Origin: Loxodes magnus
Lineage: Eukaryota > Ciliophora > Karyorelictea > Loxodida > Loxodidae
Assembly (NCBI GenBank): GCA_946699065.1
Contig: CAMPDV010000358.1
Coordinates: forward strand, 62,001 to 126,000
DNA length: 64,000 nucleotides
Direction of reading: 5' to 3'
The position numbers were made by a program, and so were the translations under genes. Each line of letters begins with the position of its first letter. The stretch's first letter is position 1. Positions 50,521 to 63,419 of this stretch are shown here, piece after piece. Under the pieces are notes generated by a model. It did not search any database. It was not told the DNA's origin and worked only from the letters and a program-made list of their open reading frames with translations.

Positions 50521-53500
50521 ATAAAGAAGATTTTCTTTTATTATTTATTTTCATTTAAGTTTTGTTATATGGAACTGATTCCAATATAAAAATGTTAATT
50601 GAATCTTCTTTCTCTTTATATATTAATTCTCAATTTATTTCTAAATCTTCATGATTTTCTTAAAAAATTAATGATAAGATTGGAAAAATATTCAAAAAGT
50701 TTTTTCTCCAGAAAACTATTAATATATGCATTTTAAATAGTTTCTTTATCTGTATTTAGTCTCTTTATTTCAAGAAAATCTTTAAAAAATTTGTTTTTAA
50801 TTGTATTTTTGTTTTGTTTTCTAATTTTAAGAATTTTAAGTAACTTATATAAATCGAAGAACTTTCAAATAGAATTAAATCTTATTTTTTATAAATGAAC
50901 ATCTAAGTTCAAAGAATAATTTTATCTCTAATGATTTAGATCTTTTAATGAGGTAGGATTATTCAGGTTTAAATCTTAAGATTATCTGTCACATATGTTT
51001 TCTTCTTATAAATATGTTCAAAAGTTAAGAGATTAAAGTATATTTGCGCTTTATTATCCATTTATAAATAATTAAGCCAAAAATGAAAGTTTATGTTCAT
51101 AAAATCTCTTAGCCTCAATCAATTTTTTATATATATCAATCACAGATTTATTCATTTAATTCTTCTTAATCTAAGCAATTTTTTAAATTTATTTATTTTA
51201 AACATCTAAGTACCTTTTAAGTAATTCAGTGTAAAAGATTTTGATAATTTTATCAATTTTATAAATTTAGTTTTAGTGTAGTTTTGGTTAATGTTGATTT
51301 AGTAGCATAAAACTAGTCTTTATTAATTAGTTCCTGTAATCATTTTACATCTCATAAATTCCAAAAAACATCCCTATAGTAAAAGTAATTTAATATATGC
51401 TTATACTCATCAAAATCTTAACCATATAAGCAAAATGCAACTAATTAGGTTTGAATATAGCTTAAACTAAGTTAGTTTTAAAAATTTTGTAAGCATGTTC
51501 TTAGCTTATAAATGGAAATAACCTCTTAAATAAGGTATTTATTGAATTTTGTATAAATTACCTTAGAAACACACTTTAATAATTTTCTATATAATAAATG
51601 TTTCTATTCGCATATGCATTAATTTATTTATTTAGAGACATTCCTATAAGAACTTTTTATTATTTTTATATAATTGATATATTCTTTGAAATTGCTCTCT
51701 GCTTAAATTTAGATATTGTAAATTCAAAGCTTTTACTTAAATGATGATATGATAAGTTGTATTAGAAACATTTTTACAATAAAAAGGCAATATCAGAGTA
51801 AGGATTCTTATAACTTATTTAGTTTATAATAAAGTAAAAGTGTATGATTTCATTGTTACTAGGTGGACAAATGGAAATCAGTTTAAATCTATAAAATAAG
51901 ATTCATTAAATGCTGATTAAGAAGATTTAAAAGATATTTTTGAAATTATTCTTTCAAATTTAGTTATTTTATTAATCATTCCTTAATTTCCGATAAAATA
52001 GACTAAGGTGTATTATGACCACCATATTCTACTTTAGTTTTAATAAAATTTAAACGAAGTTTTTTAAAATTAAGCGAAGTTTCAACTCCATATTTAGATA
52101 ATATTGTAATAATTTTAGAAATTTTAATTCTAAAAGCAGATAATTAGTTGTACAGTGGAGATTATAATTTATTCTTTCTCCTAGCTTATACTTTAGATAA
52201 GTAATTGCTTCTTTTTAGTTAATTGAATATCCACTAATGCTTAAATTTATTTAATTCCTATTTTCCTTTTTTAGAAAAGCAGTTACTTTACATTTTTACA
52301 TGTTTTACTAAACTTTATTTAAGAAAAAAATTAATTTATGGCTTATAATTATTTTGAGTACTATTTTATGAATTTGAAAGCTCTATTAATATCATCCTCA
52401 AAGCCATACACTTCAAAAACGTCCATGTAGATAGTAAGTACATGTTCTTTTAAGTTTATTTCAGAAATTTATAACTATATAAAAATAAAAAATTGCAGGT
52501 CAGGAGCATAGACAATTTCTTATAGAACTCCGTTATTAATTTTAATTGATCTTGTTGCATAATCATCAATAATAAACTTAGCATCAATACTGTCATAAAA
52601 TGATTATAAAGTGAGAATTAATTTTAAGGGAAATATTAATATTCTCAATAAGTAAAAAATAAATTCCTTGATATAGTATTAAACATTTTCTCTACGTCAA
52701 TTAGGATAGCTATCATTTTGCTTTATGTAACCATGTACAGTGTAGATTAATAATCTATTAAATAATTAAAATTTATTAGGTTTTTGAGCGTTTAAAAATA
52801 AATCCAAAATAAGTTTTATGCATAATATTTCGATCATAAATTTATTTATATAATCGTTAAGTTATTTCTTTTTCTTATATTTTTCATAAACAATTTAGTA
52901 AAGCATTAAGACGTTAGTACGTTGATCACTCTTACTTTCCTATTAAAAAATAAGAAGATTATTTACTTCCTTTATTACATTTGGTGTAGTAAATGTTCTG
53001 AAAATATTATTGATAAGCTTTTAATTATTTAATGCAATTCTTCGTCATATATTTGATAAATTCCACTATGATTTTATTATTATCTGAGGCTTTATTATTC
53101 ACTAATTTTTTTATTGTTTTTTAAGTTTCTAAGCCTGTAAAAGAGGTATATTTTAAATTGATTTAGTTTATTTACTTTAAAATATTTATTTTTATACCCC
53201 AGCAATTTTTCTATTTGAAGTGACAATTTCTTCTTAGTTTAAGTTTGAGTATTTATCAAAAACTTGATTTTCTCAATTTTTTATAAATTATTGCTGTTAA
53301 CTAAAGTTAAAATCCATTTAAATTCTATCTTTTAGATTAATTAAGTTTTCTAATTGCTTGATTATTATTTAAGGATTCTATTAGGTTCTCAATGGTTTTC
53401 TTTCTTTTTATTTTTCTATTTCCAAAATCTGAGCAAGTAATTTATATAAGATTCATTTTTAATCAAATAAATATTTGAAACTTCCTATTTATGATGATCA

Positions 53501-53950
53501 TACAAAGCAAGAGCATTTTAGTATTTTTAGTTTTTTTTCTTAAGCAAATAACTTAGTTATATAATTTATTCTTTTAAACTTATTTTTCTTGATACTTATA
53601 GTTCTAGCGCTATCTTAATAAGATCACAGATAAATAGACACTAATTTTAACTTTGCTTTAATCTAATTACTCCAGAAGCAGAGCTTAGGGATAACTTCTT
53701 TTTTGTGGAACCTATAATTTCTAAATTTAAAGAGTCAACATTATTCTTAATCTTATTTATATTTCTTAAGCATATTTCAAGGTAATAATTAATGAAAATT
53801 ATCTGTATGTAGTTCAGTATCTTGAATAGCTATAAAATCTGTAAAATAATCAGAATTTAGATGCTAAATTGCTAATAAATAGTAACTGCAATAACATTAA
53901 TTTTTATCTCTATGGATGAAAGTATTAGTCTCTTTTAAAATTATTCATTA
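50521..53950 (-). pseudogene. Decayed non-LTR retrotransposon ORF2 (endonuclease + reverse transcriptase)
   Basis: In broken minus-strand frames one can read, in order: an APE-type endonuclease piece near 53850-53800 (DFIAIQDTEL, the family usually has Glu for this Asp), SSASGVIRL near 53690, a pre-RT linker, an RT entry motif near 53090 (NNKASDNNKI), RT motif A near 52710-52680 (AILIDVEKMFNTISRNLFF), an RT B-like NNGVLQ near 52525, and a motif C-like YGFEDDI near 52405. A C-terminal part near 51400 (FYYRDVFWNL) is interrupted by TGAs. Several frameshifts and altered motif residues show it is inactive. Germline-limited LINE families (REP) are known from Tetrahymena; the assignment here rests on these motifs. 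Confidence 0.6.
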
Positions 53951-53959
53951 TTTTGCTGT

Positions 53960-54840
53960 TATAAATAAAGGACGACGGACTTCAGGAAGGGATTTTTCGC
54001 GGCTCCAAAGAAGTAGGGCTCGAAAATCTAACAGAAGTATGAGGATGCCAAAAAGCAACAGAAAATAACTCATGTTGCTATGATATCAACCTCGGGAGAG
54101 AAGCCGAGAAAATAGGCGAAGTCCGTCTAACACTAAGAAGTCTCGAAATTTAATCCTTCCGAACAAATTAACTTGGAGCAACTCATCAAAGTAGTATTAA
54201 ACTTCTAGGAAGAGGGTGAGAATCTCAGCTAGGAAAATTCTAAGTTGACGGAGCTGATGTTCTAAGATATGTTGTATTTGAGAATGGTTAACTAAAAGAG
54301 GAAAATCGACGCCTTATGGAGCTACTTACAAGAGTAGATTAATCAGTCAAGTTCTCAATTATAGAAAATTCAAGATTAAAGCCAATAGATTGAAAACTAA
54401 TTATAGAGCCATAAACCGGAAAATTAAAATCAAGGAAATCTCTGGGATAACAAAATGGAAATAGAGTAAGTTGGAATAAACTAATCTTAAATGAAAAACA
54501 AAACATAGCTTAACAAAAACAGAAACAAACAAAAATTAAGAAAAAATACTACTTTTACAAAAGTTATTAACATCTATACAAGAGTTGCTCAAAATTTTGG
54601 AATTTGGAATAATAATATTGATTTTAGAGGGAACAAAATAGAGAAAAGCTTTATTATAATCCTGAAGAAGACATACACAAGAGAAAAGGAACTCGAGAGA
54701 TAATGAAACGATTTAATAAGATCTGGAGGCAAAATAAGACAAGAGTTTAAGAAATTGGAATGAAAATAAGACTTGAAAACTTTTTTATGTGGCGAATATG
54801 AACTACTATATATTTTATTAAATAAATATTAATTTTTTGT
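53960..54840 (+). mobile_element. Non-LTR retrotransposon ORF1, copy C (longest intact frame)
   Basis: G+C-richer than its flanks. The frame holds ATG 54080 and runs 208 codons to TGA 54704-54706, and is open upstream to about 53960. Blocks shared with copy D: EKPRKQ, HQEVSKFN, EQLIKVVLN and a coiled coil (MVNQKRKIDALWSYLQEQIN against SQERDLNAFW). The knuckle lies in another frame: near 54545-54586 the pattern Y-x2-Y-x4-H-x4-C replaces C-x2-C-x4-H-x4-C, so both leading cysteines are Tyr, followed by KLYYNPEEDIHKRKG, the counterpart of the YCN/IYK block. The copy is therefore frameshifted and has lost zinc binding. It is head-to-head with the ORF2 remnant on the minus strand, the two starting within about 10 bp. 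Confidence 0.6.
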
Positions 54841-54879
54841 TATAAAATCTAGAAATATTTAAGTCTCATTATTTATTGG

Positions 54880-57049
54880 AGGTTAATTATTACCATAGTT
54901 AAGAAGAAAAACATTAAAGTACCATAAAGAATAGACGGAACTCAATTTTAAAATTGAATATATTATTAAGATATTCATGCACTATATCTTTATCTAGATT
55001 TGGTTTTTCACTCATTGGCATATAATATGAAGAGATTATCGAGTTTCAATCTTAATATTCACGAAATTTTCATGAAGTTCTGAGAAATCAAGTTCGATTA
55101 AACAAGAATAGAGCTCTTTTTTATCAAGTAAGAGGCACCAATCTCGATTAATTGCATTTTAGAAATAAGTGTGGTACTGCTCTAAAGCAATAGGCATATA
55201 ATTTTTTTAAGTTCAAGTTTCGTTTATTGAATAAATATCAAAATCATTGCTTAATACTAATCTTTATTCAGATTCTTATTTTTTAGATATAGAGTTTATG
55301 TTTATATGTTCTATCTTTATTTTTTTCTTAATTTAAGAACATCCAAGAAGTCCTCCCTAAATGCACAGTTTATTTTAATTCTTTTTTTATCTCTTTAATG
55401 CGCATTGATTCTCTTTAATATCTAGGGTGATATTAATAAAACTATATCAAAATTTAAATCACTTAAAAGGGTATTATTCTAGTAATTTTTTTTCTATTTT
55501 AATTTCATTTATGTATTATCTATAGTTCATTTAGTTAATTCCCCATTCATTTTTATAAAACTTCCTTTAAAATTATTCATTTCATATTCATTTCTTCTCC
55601 AGGAACCTTAAATGATAAAATTTTAAAGTTAAGGTGCATCTAAATTAAAATAACTTATTAATTTATTACATTATAATAGATCTTTATTCTTAGCATTTGA
55701 ACTTTCAACTTGAGACAAGCTATTAGTTTCTTCCTCCTATTTTATGATTATTTAAGTTTTAATAAGTTTTAATTAGCTAATAAAATTATCAAATTAAATA
55801 AACTTTATCAACTCTTACCATTTCCTTCTTATTTACCTCATACCTTATTAATCTCATTTTCTTCTTTCTAGTCGGTTTATGACTCTTCTTTAAATCCTTG
55901 ATCATCAAAAAAACTTTCAAAATCATAAAATCATCAGCTTTTCGTATATTAGCAGCTTAAATACTATAAAATTATTTTATATAAGGTTCAGGAACTATAA
56001 ATTTCTAAGTAGATTTTGAAATAGGTTGTTACATACGACAGTCAAATTAATCATTTTTAAGCTTATATATTGTTTATTATGCCATTTATTATATTTCTGA
56101 AATATCTAAACAACATTGTAGCTTCTAATTTAAATCTCTCAATTCTTGTTTTGCTTTTTATTCTTTTAATAGCAAAATAAAGGATTCTTATCCAGGAGCT
56201 TCTTCTATCATGTCATAATGACTTATACTACTGTATTTACAAATTTTCTATAGAATCATTGCAGCATAAAATAAATACTTCATCTTCTTCTTTTCTGTTT
56301 ACTTTTCAGATTTCTAGATAAGATTCATAAAAATTGGAAAGCACATTATTTTGCATTTATTAAAACTGATATTTCGGAATTTTAACCTCCTTGTGAATCG
56401 CATGGAGGACGGTTTTATAACTATTCGAAATAAATTTTGTCTTCTATTAGTGATTAAATCAGTTTTAAGCATTCCTTAGAACATTATAGATTTTTAAAAT
56501 CAAGTACTTTTCTGCTTTCTTACCATTAATCATTTAAACTTAAACTTCAGTTATCTTTAATAATTTCATAAGCTTTCTTAACTTTATTTATCTTTATTTA
56601 TCCTAAAATCTCCTAATTTAAAAGTGATTTGATCTGCTTACTAGCAAATAAATATACTTGATGGCTTAAAATTTGTGTACAATATTGTTATTTCTAAGTA
56701 CTTTAAGACCATAAATCAAATTTTATAAGCTATACATATCTTTATATTAGGAAATTATTCCTTTGGATATAAATAATTTTGCAGAGTTCTTTCTTTCATA
56801 AGTTCAGTTACTAAATAAATATTATTTTATATGCATAAAGCATCGTGTAGCTTGACAAGATTATAATGTGAGATCATACTGATTATTTGATTTTCAATTC
56901 CAGGTTTTACCAATTCATTTATTTAACAGCAAAATTCTCTTCTCTTTAATCTTTTAAAACTGATTTCCATATTTATCCAAAATATCCTTCTCCTATTTAA
57001 GTCAAAAGTAAATAGCCTCCAACTTACTTAAATTATACTTGAATTCCAT
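54880..57049 (-). pseudogene. Decayed protein-kinase-like gene with C-terminal extension
   Basis: Minus-strand ATG at 57047-57049 (MEFKYNLS), then in successive frames a glycine loop IGEGYFGQIWKSVL near 56990, the VAIK-like FAVKQM near 56940, and LVKLHDALCIQNNIYLVTEL near 56830. The catalytic-loop region reads YLEITILYTNFKPSSIFI, so HRD is YTN; the DFG position is DFR in KLGDFRI near 56590. A piece near 56425 in another frame (LHAIHKEVKIPKYQF) fits the C-lobe. After the kinase region one frame continues for about 500 codons (MIEEAPGQESFILLLKEQKA, then FVNIKIETRQSLHIICQ) with several TGAs to about 54880. Loss of HRD and DFG and the frameshifts point to a pseudogene. Confidence 0.6.
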
Positions 57050-58684
57050 TCTAGATATAATATAGTTAAGCCAATAATTGAATAAGTATCAATTTGTAAA
57101 ATTGATATATAATAATGCCTTTCTATTTATACTTATGTGAATATTAATACCCATAGTTCTCTTTATGTATTTATTTACAAGAAGGAATTATATAAATTAT
57201 TAGATTCTTCTGATAGCAAATATTTTCAAACTGGTAATTTTTCATTAGTTTATACATCTATTTAAGAAACAGGAGTTTATTCAATAGATATCTTCTTTTA
57301 AGTACTATTACTCTGTAGTAATATGCAAATATAAACTCTATAACTTTATGCTCTTAAGCACTTAATATTATTTAATTAAGTATTATTGCTTATAATTTTA
57401 GATTTTTATTAATATAGCAAGTTTATTTATAATTATCCTTATGTTTTTAGTTTTAAGCTTTGTACTATTTAGAAAATAAACAGTTTTTCTTTTTTGATGT
57501 ATTTATTCCAGCTGCAACGTTATCTTTCTTTTATTGATGGTATATAATTTTTGAATTTGTTTTTATTTTTGTATCTCCGTATATTTGGTTTGATTGGCTA
57601 TATCTTTTTAAGATATTGCAATTTTGAATTAAATTTAGTTTAAATTAGATTTTAGATATTTAATTTAAACTATACTTGCTTCCACTTTTTAATACTTAGT
57701 CACACCTGTTTGAAAAGAGTTTATCTTAAGAGTTAATTTGTGTTTTACACACTAAGGTTATGGATTTAATTAAAAATAAATTTACTTAAGCCAATGTGTA
57801 TTTTTGATAAATGGTATATTAAGAATTAGTTTAGCCTTTATAAGAGATATAATTAGATTTGGTATTAATTTAGATAGCTTTACTTTTATATTGTAAAATT
57901 CTAAAGTAGCTTAAAACAAACTAAGTAATAATTAGTTATATTAATAGCTTCAGAATTGATTTAAAGGATTTATTAAAGACTTTAATTATTTATCTTAGAT
58001 TAAGATAACTTTGCTACTTAATTCATATTGTACATTATAGATTATAACAGTTGCTGATATTTTAGCTTAAATACACTCATTAAAATAATAATTACATTTA
58101 CTACATTTAAACTTGCTTAGAAGTAATTTAAGCATATTAATTAGCTTTATACAATTAGATTAAATTAAAAATAAAAGCTTATAGTAAAGCATCGATCTAA
58201 AACTATTTAACGTTTAGGTTTATTTTATACCAAAGCATAAATATTACTAGGAGTTTATTACAAATAATTAGGAAACTTAGTATTTAATTAGAAATAAAAA
58301 CCATTAGTTAAAGCATAATTATGTATTTAATTAGTTTATAAACACTTTTTAAATCATTTCAAAATAAACATACTACTACTAACTTAGTACTATAGGATAC
58401 TTTAAATAAAGTCTATTATTGAAATAAACCATTCGCTTAAGCCATAAATGCATATTAGTTTTAAGATTAGATAAATTATAAATAATAAATTAGAACAAAC
58501 TTGTTAGTAAGAAAGAAAATAATAATAAAGCTTAGTGACAATCTACAAGAACTTACTTAATTTTAAGATTTAATAAAGATGATAAGTAAGGAAATAAAAA
58601 GAAGAAAAAGCATCATAATAAATACTAAGTATAAAAAAGAAACTAAGATTAAGAGAAGGTATATATTAATATTCTGTTAAAATC
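57050..58684. other. A+T-rich stretch without supportable gene
   Basis: About 1.6 kb upstream of the kinase-like gene. No second gene, repeat or promoter motif beyond general A+T richness was recognised. Confidence 0.5.
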
Positions 58685-58815
58685 AGGTCATTTCTGACCT
58701 TCCAGAAATTGGGCAGAGCCACATATTGGATGTAGTTCTCAATTAGCAATAATCGCGCATCAGCAGAGCTTCACTTGCTACGATATTGCCCCTAGCACGA
58801 GGATACTCTTTACTA
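58685..58815. other. Short G+C-rich island with hairpin
   Basis: About 130 bp much richer in G+C than its flanks. It starts with an inverted repeat (AGGTCATTTCTGACCT) able to form a short hairpin and continues with unrelated unique sequence. No frame is convincing. It could be a small structured RNA or a fragment of a mobile element. Confidence 0.3.
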
Positions 58816-59934
58816 ACCTTCTTTAATTTAAATCCTTTACTTTTTACTTTATTAAGGTTTTATTTCATAATGGAAACAAAATATTGATAAAATGGTATTA
58901 GTATTAAATTATTTAAATTGTAAGAATCTAGAAAGCCTAAGCATTTTAAGCCTTTTTAATATATTATATAAATTAAATATAACTTAAAGATCTTTTAGAT
59001 TTCAACTTTTATATTTTTGCTTTCAATTATAGTAATTTAATTCTTTCTTCTATAGTCATATCGTTTTCAGGTGTATTTTAAGTTTGGCTTTTCTATTATT
59101 TTAATTTTTATTAGTTAAAAATAAATATTTAAAGTTTATCTTTATCAAATTTAAGTGATGCAAACTAAAATAAGATGCTTATCCAAATACATGCATCTGC
59201 ATTTAAAAAATAAATTAAAGTAAGCAAACATTTTGCTTACTATTTAAGTAGACTAAGAGCTATTAATTTATTATTGATTGATATAATATTTATAATTAAA
59301 ATTAAGCTTACACAGCAATTTATAACTAACACTATTTGAGTAACTTTTATTACTTAAATCTTTAATTAAAGAACATTAATTTTATTTAGTTTATTATGCT
59401 ATGCTCTTATAATTTAAGTATAATTATTGTACTAAACTAGATTCATATTTAAAATACATTATTATATTTTTCTATATTTGATTGCATGTTTCCAATATAA
59501 TCAAATGAAATAAAATAATTTTAAGTATTCCAAATAAATTTAATAAAATATCTAAAGGTGAAAGTTTAATATTTAGTTGATAGTTCTTTTTATAAATGCT
59601 TTAATTCTATCCTTCTTGATTTAAATATTCGCCAAAATTTATATTTATTTGATAAACTTTTTATCTTAAAATTTTTTATTTTTTATTCTTATTTATAAAA
59701 ATGCTGAAAATGCATCTCCTTAATTGAATCTTAACTAAGATAAAAATTAATGATACAATATCTCTGAAATAAAAGAAATTTAACTAAAAATATTTGCTAA
59801 TGTTGTTTATGAGCTTTCTTAAGTTTTATTAGTTTAAGTTTGATTTATTGTATTTTTTATTTTCTAGTAAATGAAGTTAATTATTATTAATAATAATATT
59901 AATTTTAAGTTTTCCGTTTTAGGGATTTCCAACC
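58816..59934. other. A+T-rich stretch without supportable gene
   Basis: About 1.1 kb between the short G+C island and retrotransposon ORF1 copy D; nothing supportable is seen. Confidence 0.5.
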
Positions 59935-60839
59935 CCGTCAGGAATACAGCAGTTCATACTTCCTGCTGTTAAATATAAAAGTTCGGGTCACCCAATTTTA
60001 GCGAGATTGGAACTCGGATTTTTCCAGGTTTTCCCTCCTTTAACTTGCCTTGGTTCCATCTTAATCTTGTATATTGAATCATCCGTGTTGCAATACATTC
60101 TTTTCATTCTTGCTTCTTCTTTTTTCTTCTTTTGTTGTTCTTTTATCCAATCTTTTCTTTATTTCTATTAGAATTTCTAACACTTCCAATAAAAATGTCA
60201 TACGCTTCCACAACAGAAACATTTCTTTTTTATTTTGAATTATTTTCCTTGATTTGTTTGCTCTTTCTAGACTTCGATTTCCATTTGTATAGCTCCAGTT
60301 ACGCTTACTCTTTCTTAAAAGCTTACAATTTCTCTTCTACTTTTCCGAATCTGTTATCCAGTTCAGTCTGTTTCTAAAGCTAATTTTAGGATTCGTTAGT
60401 CTGATTTTGTGAGATATTCCAAAAGGCGTTAAGATCCCTTTCCTAGGACATAAGTCTTGACTCAATTCCTTCTGCTAGCTCTAGCTTTGCCATCGGCATA
60501 TCATTGTCCTTCTTCAATCTCTTGACCTCTTCCTGGAGGTTCAGTACCACTTTGATGAGCTACTCCATGCTCATCTGGCCAGAAGAGTTGAACTCTGATA
60601 CCTCCTGGTGGAGAACAGACTTCATCTGTTTCCTCGGTTTCTCGCTTGAGGTTGGAGTTTCCGTGTGTATATTCTTCAAGGTTGGCTTTCGTTCGTTTTG
60701 TTAGATTCCAAGTTGTTAGTTCAGTGTTGGTTAAGGTTTTGATAGAGAAGATTTTTAAGATTATTAAGATTTTGTTTCTTGCTTCCTCCCTCCCTTTTTG
60801 GGTTAGGAAGAGGTGGTATAGAAGCCTGACTTGAAACAT
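59935..60839 (-). mobile_element. Non-LTR retrotransposon ORF1, copy D (most complete)
   Basis: Shows the family blocks in order: EKPRKQMKSVLHQEVSEFN near 60630-60600, EQLIKVVLNLQEE near 60560, ESRLMSQERDLNAFW near 60450, a Gln/Lys coiled coil, then after a frameshift the knuckle at 60221-60180 reading CFCCGSV, TGA (60198-60200), HFYWKC, and RMYCNTDDSIYKIKMEP near 60090. G+C-richer sequence ends near 59935. The TGA sits where the other copies have Gly, a one-base change from GGA. The frame of 60501-60839 (MFQVRLLYHLF) and plus-strand frames at 60504-60834 are shadows. Nucleic-acid binding is expected of this protein family. Confidence 0.6.
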
Positions 60840-63419
60840 TCAACCATTTTTTTATATTAATATTAAGTTAATTATTATTAAGTAGATAATTTAATTTATA
60901 TAATAATTTAGTTAAATTATAATCAAAAATTTCTTTTATTTATTTACTATTTTAGATTATAAGCTTCTCTTTAGTTTCCCTTATGGTGTTTAATGATTAG
61001 ATTTATTTAAAATAGTTTAATGGTTTAAAGATAATTAAGTGGTCTTATTTCTAAATTCAGATTGTATGGAAAGTTATGATAAATGCTTGATATTTTTTGG
61101 ATAAAATTGGTTTTGCTAAGATTTACATCCATTACCTAATTCTTTGTTAGATGAAGTTATAAGCTTTTAATTTCTAAATATAGTCTAAGCTTTTCTATTT
61201 AATTTTTGTTTTAACTTAATAAAGTCTCTTGAATTATACTAGTTGCTGCTAGAAGATTCCAAATAATTATGAATGATAAAAGTTATAAATGTATGGATAA
61301 GGTAAATAATTATATAGCTTTAATTAAATGAACTAAAGCTTGAATCCTTGTAAATATAATAAGCTTTAAATTTAAATAATTATCATAATTATCTTCAATA
61401 TCCTTGCTTTAATTTATTGATTGCTTTACTTCATTAAATTGACTTCTATTGCTTTTGTAAAATTCCTTTATTCTACACTATATCTCACGTAGCTAGACTT
61501 AAATAATAAAATGCTTTACTACTAATTGGTAAATAGTTAATCTGGTATATCTTCTTAAGAAATAATAGTAAATGGTAACTATTACACTAAAGATTCAAAT
61601 TAACTAATAGACATAAAATAAATAGCTATATTGCTATTCTCTTTAGTTTAGTTACTTTACAGCTACATTTATCTTATTTAATATTAGGCTAAGATTAATA
61701 ATCATAGTTAGTATTTAATAAAGCTTTAAGATTATTTCTCATTCATAAATAAAGTTTATTTATTACTTAACTATTTTAACTTCTAACTTAGTCATACCTT
61801 TATTATGCAACTAACTATTATAATAATTCCTTTAGTAGTTTTTGCTTAAACTTCATTTATAGAACTATATTATGCATCTAGAAGTATTTGGAATAACTAT
61901 CTTAGTTTTTATACTTCATTTAATGGATAAAGCTTAGCTTATAATAGCAGAGCTAATATTTACTTAAGTACTAAGTTAATTATTGTTTACACATTAGGCT
62001 TTTAAATAGGCTAAATTAAATCTATATTGCTAGATATAAGCAAATTTATTTAAGTATACAATAGATATATTAGATATATATAAGCTTATCTTTCTCTTTG
62101 CTTAAAAGGGAAAGAGATATTTAGATAAAATTAATAATTCCATTTATTGATATACCTATCAGTGCTTAGCTATAACTAAACTATATTATTTAGAAACCTA
62201 TTTAAGTGCTAATGCAATTATTTGCATGAAGATATCATAGAAATAAAATAGAAATTGGAAAGGTTTGGCATAAATGTTTAAGAACTTGAAAATATATATA
62301 AGCAAAAGGCTTAAATAGAAGAATATTTAATTAACTAAAATTATAACTAGGTAATCTAAATGAACTATAAAGTAGATTAGACAAAATACTTTCTTAATTA
62401 TTCCAGACTTAGTTACTTTATAATATAATTTTAAGATAAATTGTATAATCTTAAGTCTAAAATCAATTAAATAATAGATAATAAATATATTAAGGAAACA
62501 ATAATAGAGATACTAAATAAAATGCTTCTTTTATAATTAAAAAGTGAGGCTTCATTTCAAAAATAATAATAGCTATAATATTCTATTTAAAATAAGAGAA
62601 ACCTTTGGATAAAGCTTAAAAGAAAGAAGAATAATATAAAAGTTTATAAGTATTAAAGTAGTTAAAGGTATAATATGCTTCTATAATTTTAAATACATTC
62701 AATCTTTTATTTACTACTATTCAATTAGATAAGTTTAAGAATAAATAGCCTTTACCAATAATTCTATAAATTCCACAATTGAAGTAATCATTAAGCAGTA
62801 GAAACCTATTAATCTAAAAATATAAATCTAAAAGTTTTATTTTAAGATTTTTTATTTAACTATTATTACAAGAATGCTTAGGCTTTTCTATTAATTCAGA
62901 ATAAAGTAATAAATTCCTTATTAATCAGATATTCCTAATTAAAACTTAAAATTATTTATCTCTAGTTAAAATTACTTTCTCGCAAGATTCAAACTCAACT
63001 ATTTAATACCTTGGTAAGATATAAACTCCAAATATGATTTCTAATTTATCAAAGTTTAAATATTTGCTTATCTCTTTTCAGTTATAAGTGCTTTAGACAG
63101 TTATTTTTCCAATTTTGTTAATATAGCTAGACAAAATAATAAATGAAACTAATAAAGCTTAAACAGAGTTGCTTACCTAAATAGTAATTTTCAATCTATA
63201 AATGATATGTTTGTTTGAAAGTACATATACTTTAAAGTTACAAAAGGGTATTTATTTAGAAGCATCTAGTAATAAACATAATAAAGAAACATAAAGCAAG
63301 CTAAATCTTTCATTTAGCATTGAATAACTTTAAGTAATAGAATAACTGGATAATCATATAATAAATTATTCTTTTAATTAATAATAATAATAGGATAAAT
63401 TAAATTTAGCTATTTTCGA
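60840..63419. other. A+T-rich stretch without supportable gene
   Basis: About 2.6 kb between two same-strand retrotransposon ORF1 copies. If the two belonged to one array, an ORF2 would be expected here, but no endonuclease or RT motif could be seen. Nothing else is supported. Confidence 0.45.

Noticed and set aside
60504-60834. Plus-strand ORFs of 62-66 codons
   Set aside because: Antisense to retrotransposon ORF1 copy D, whose blocks match copy C on the coding strand.
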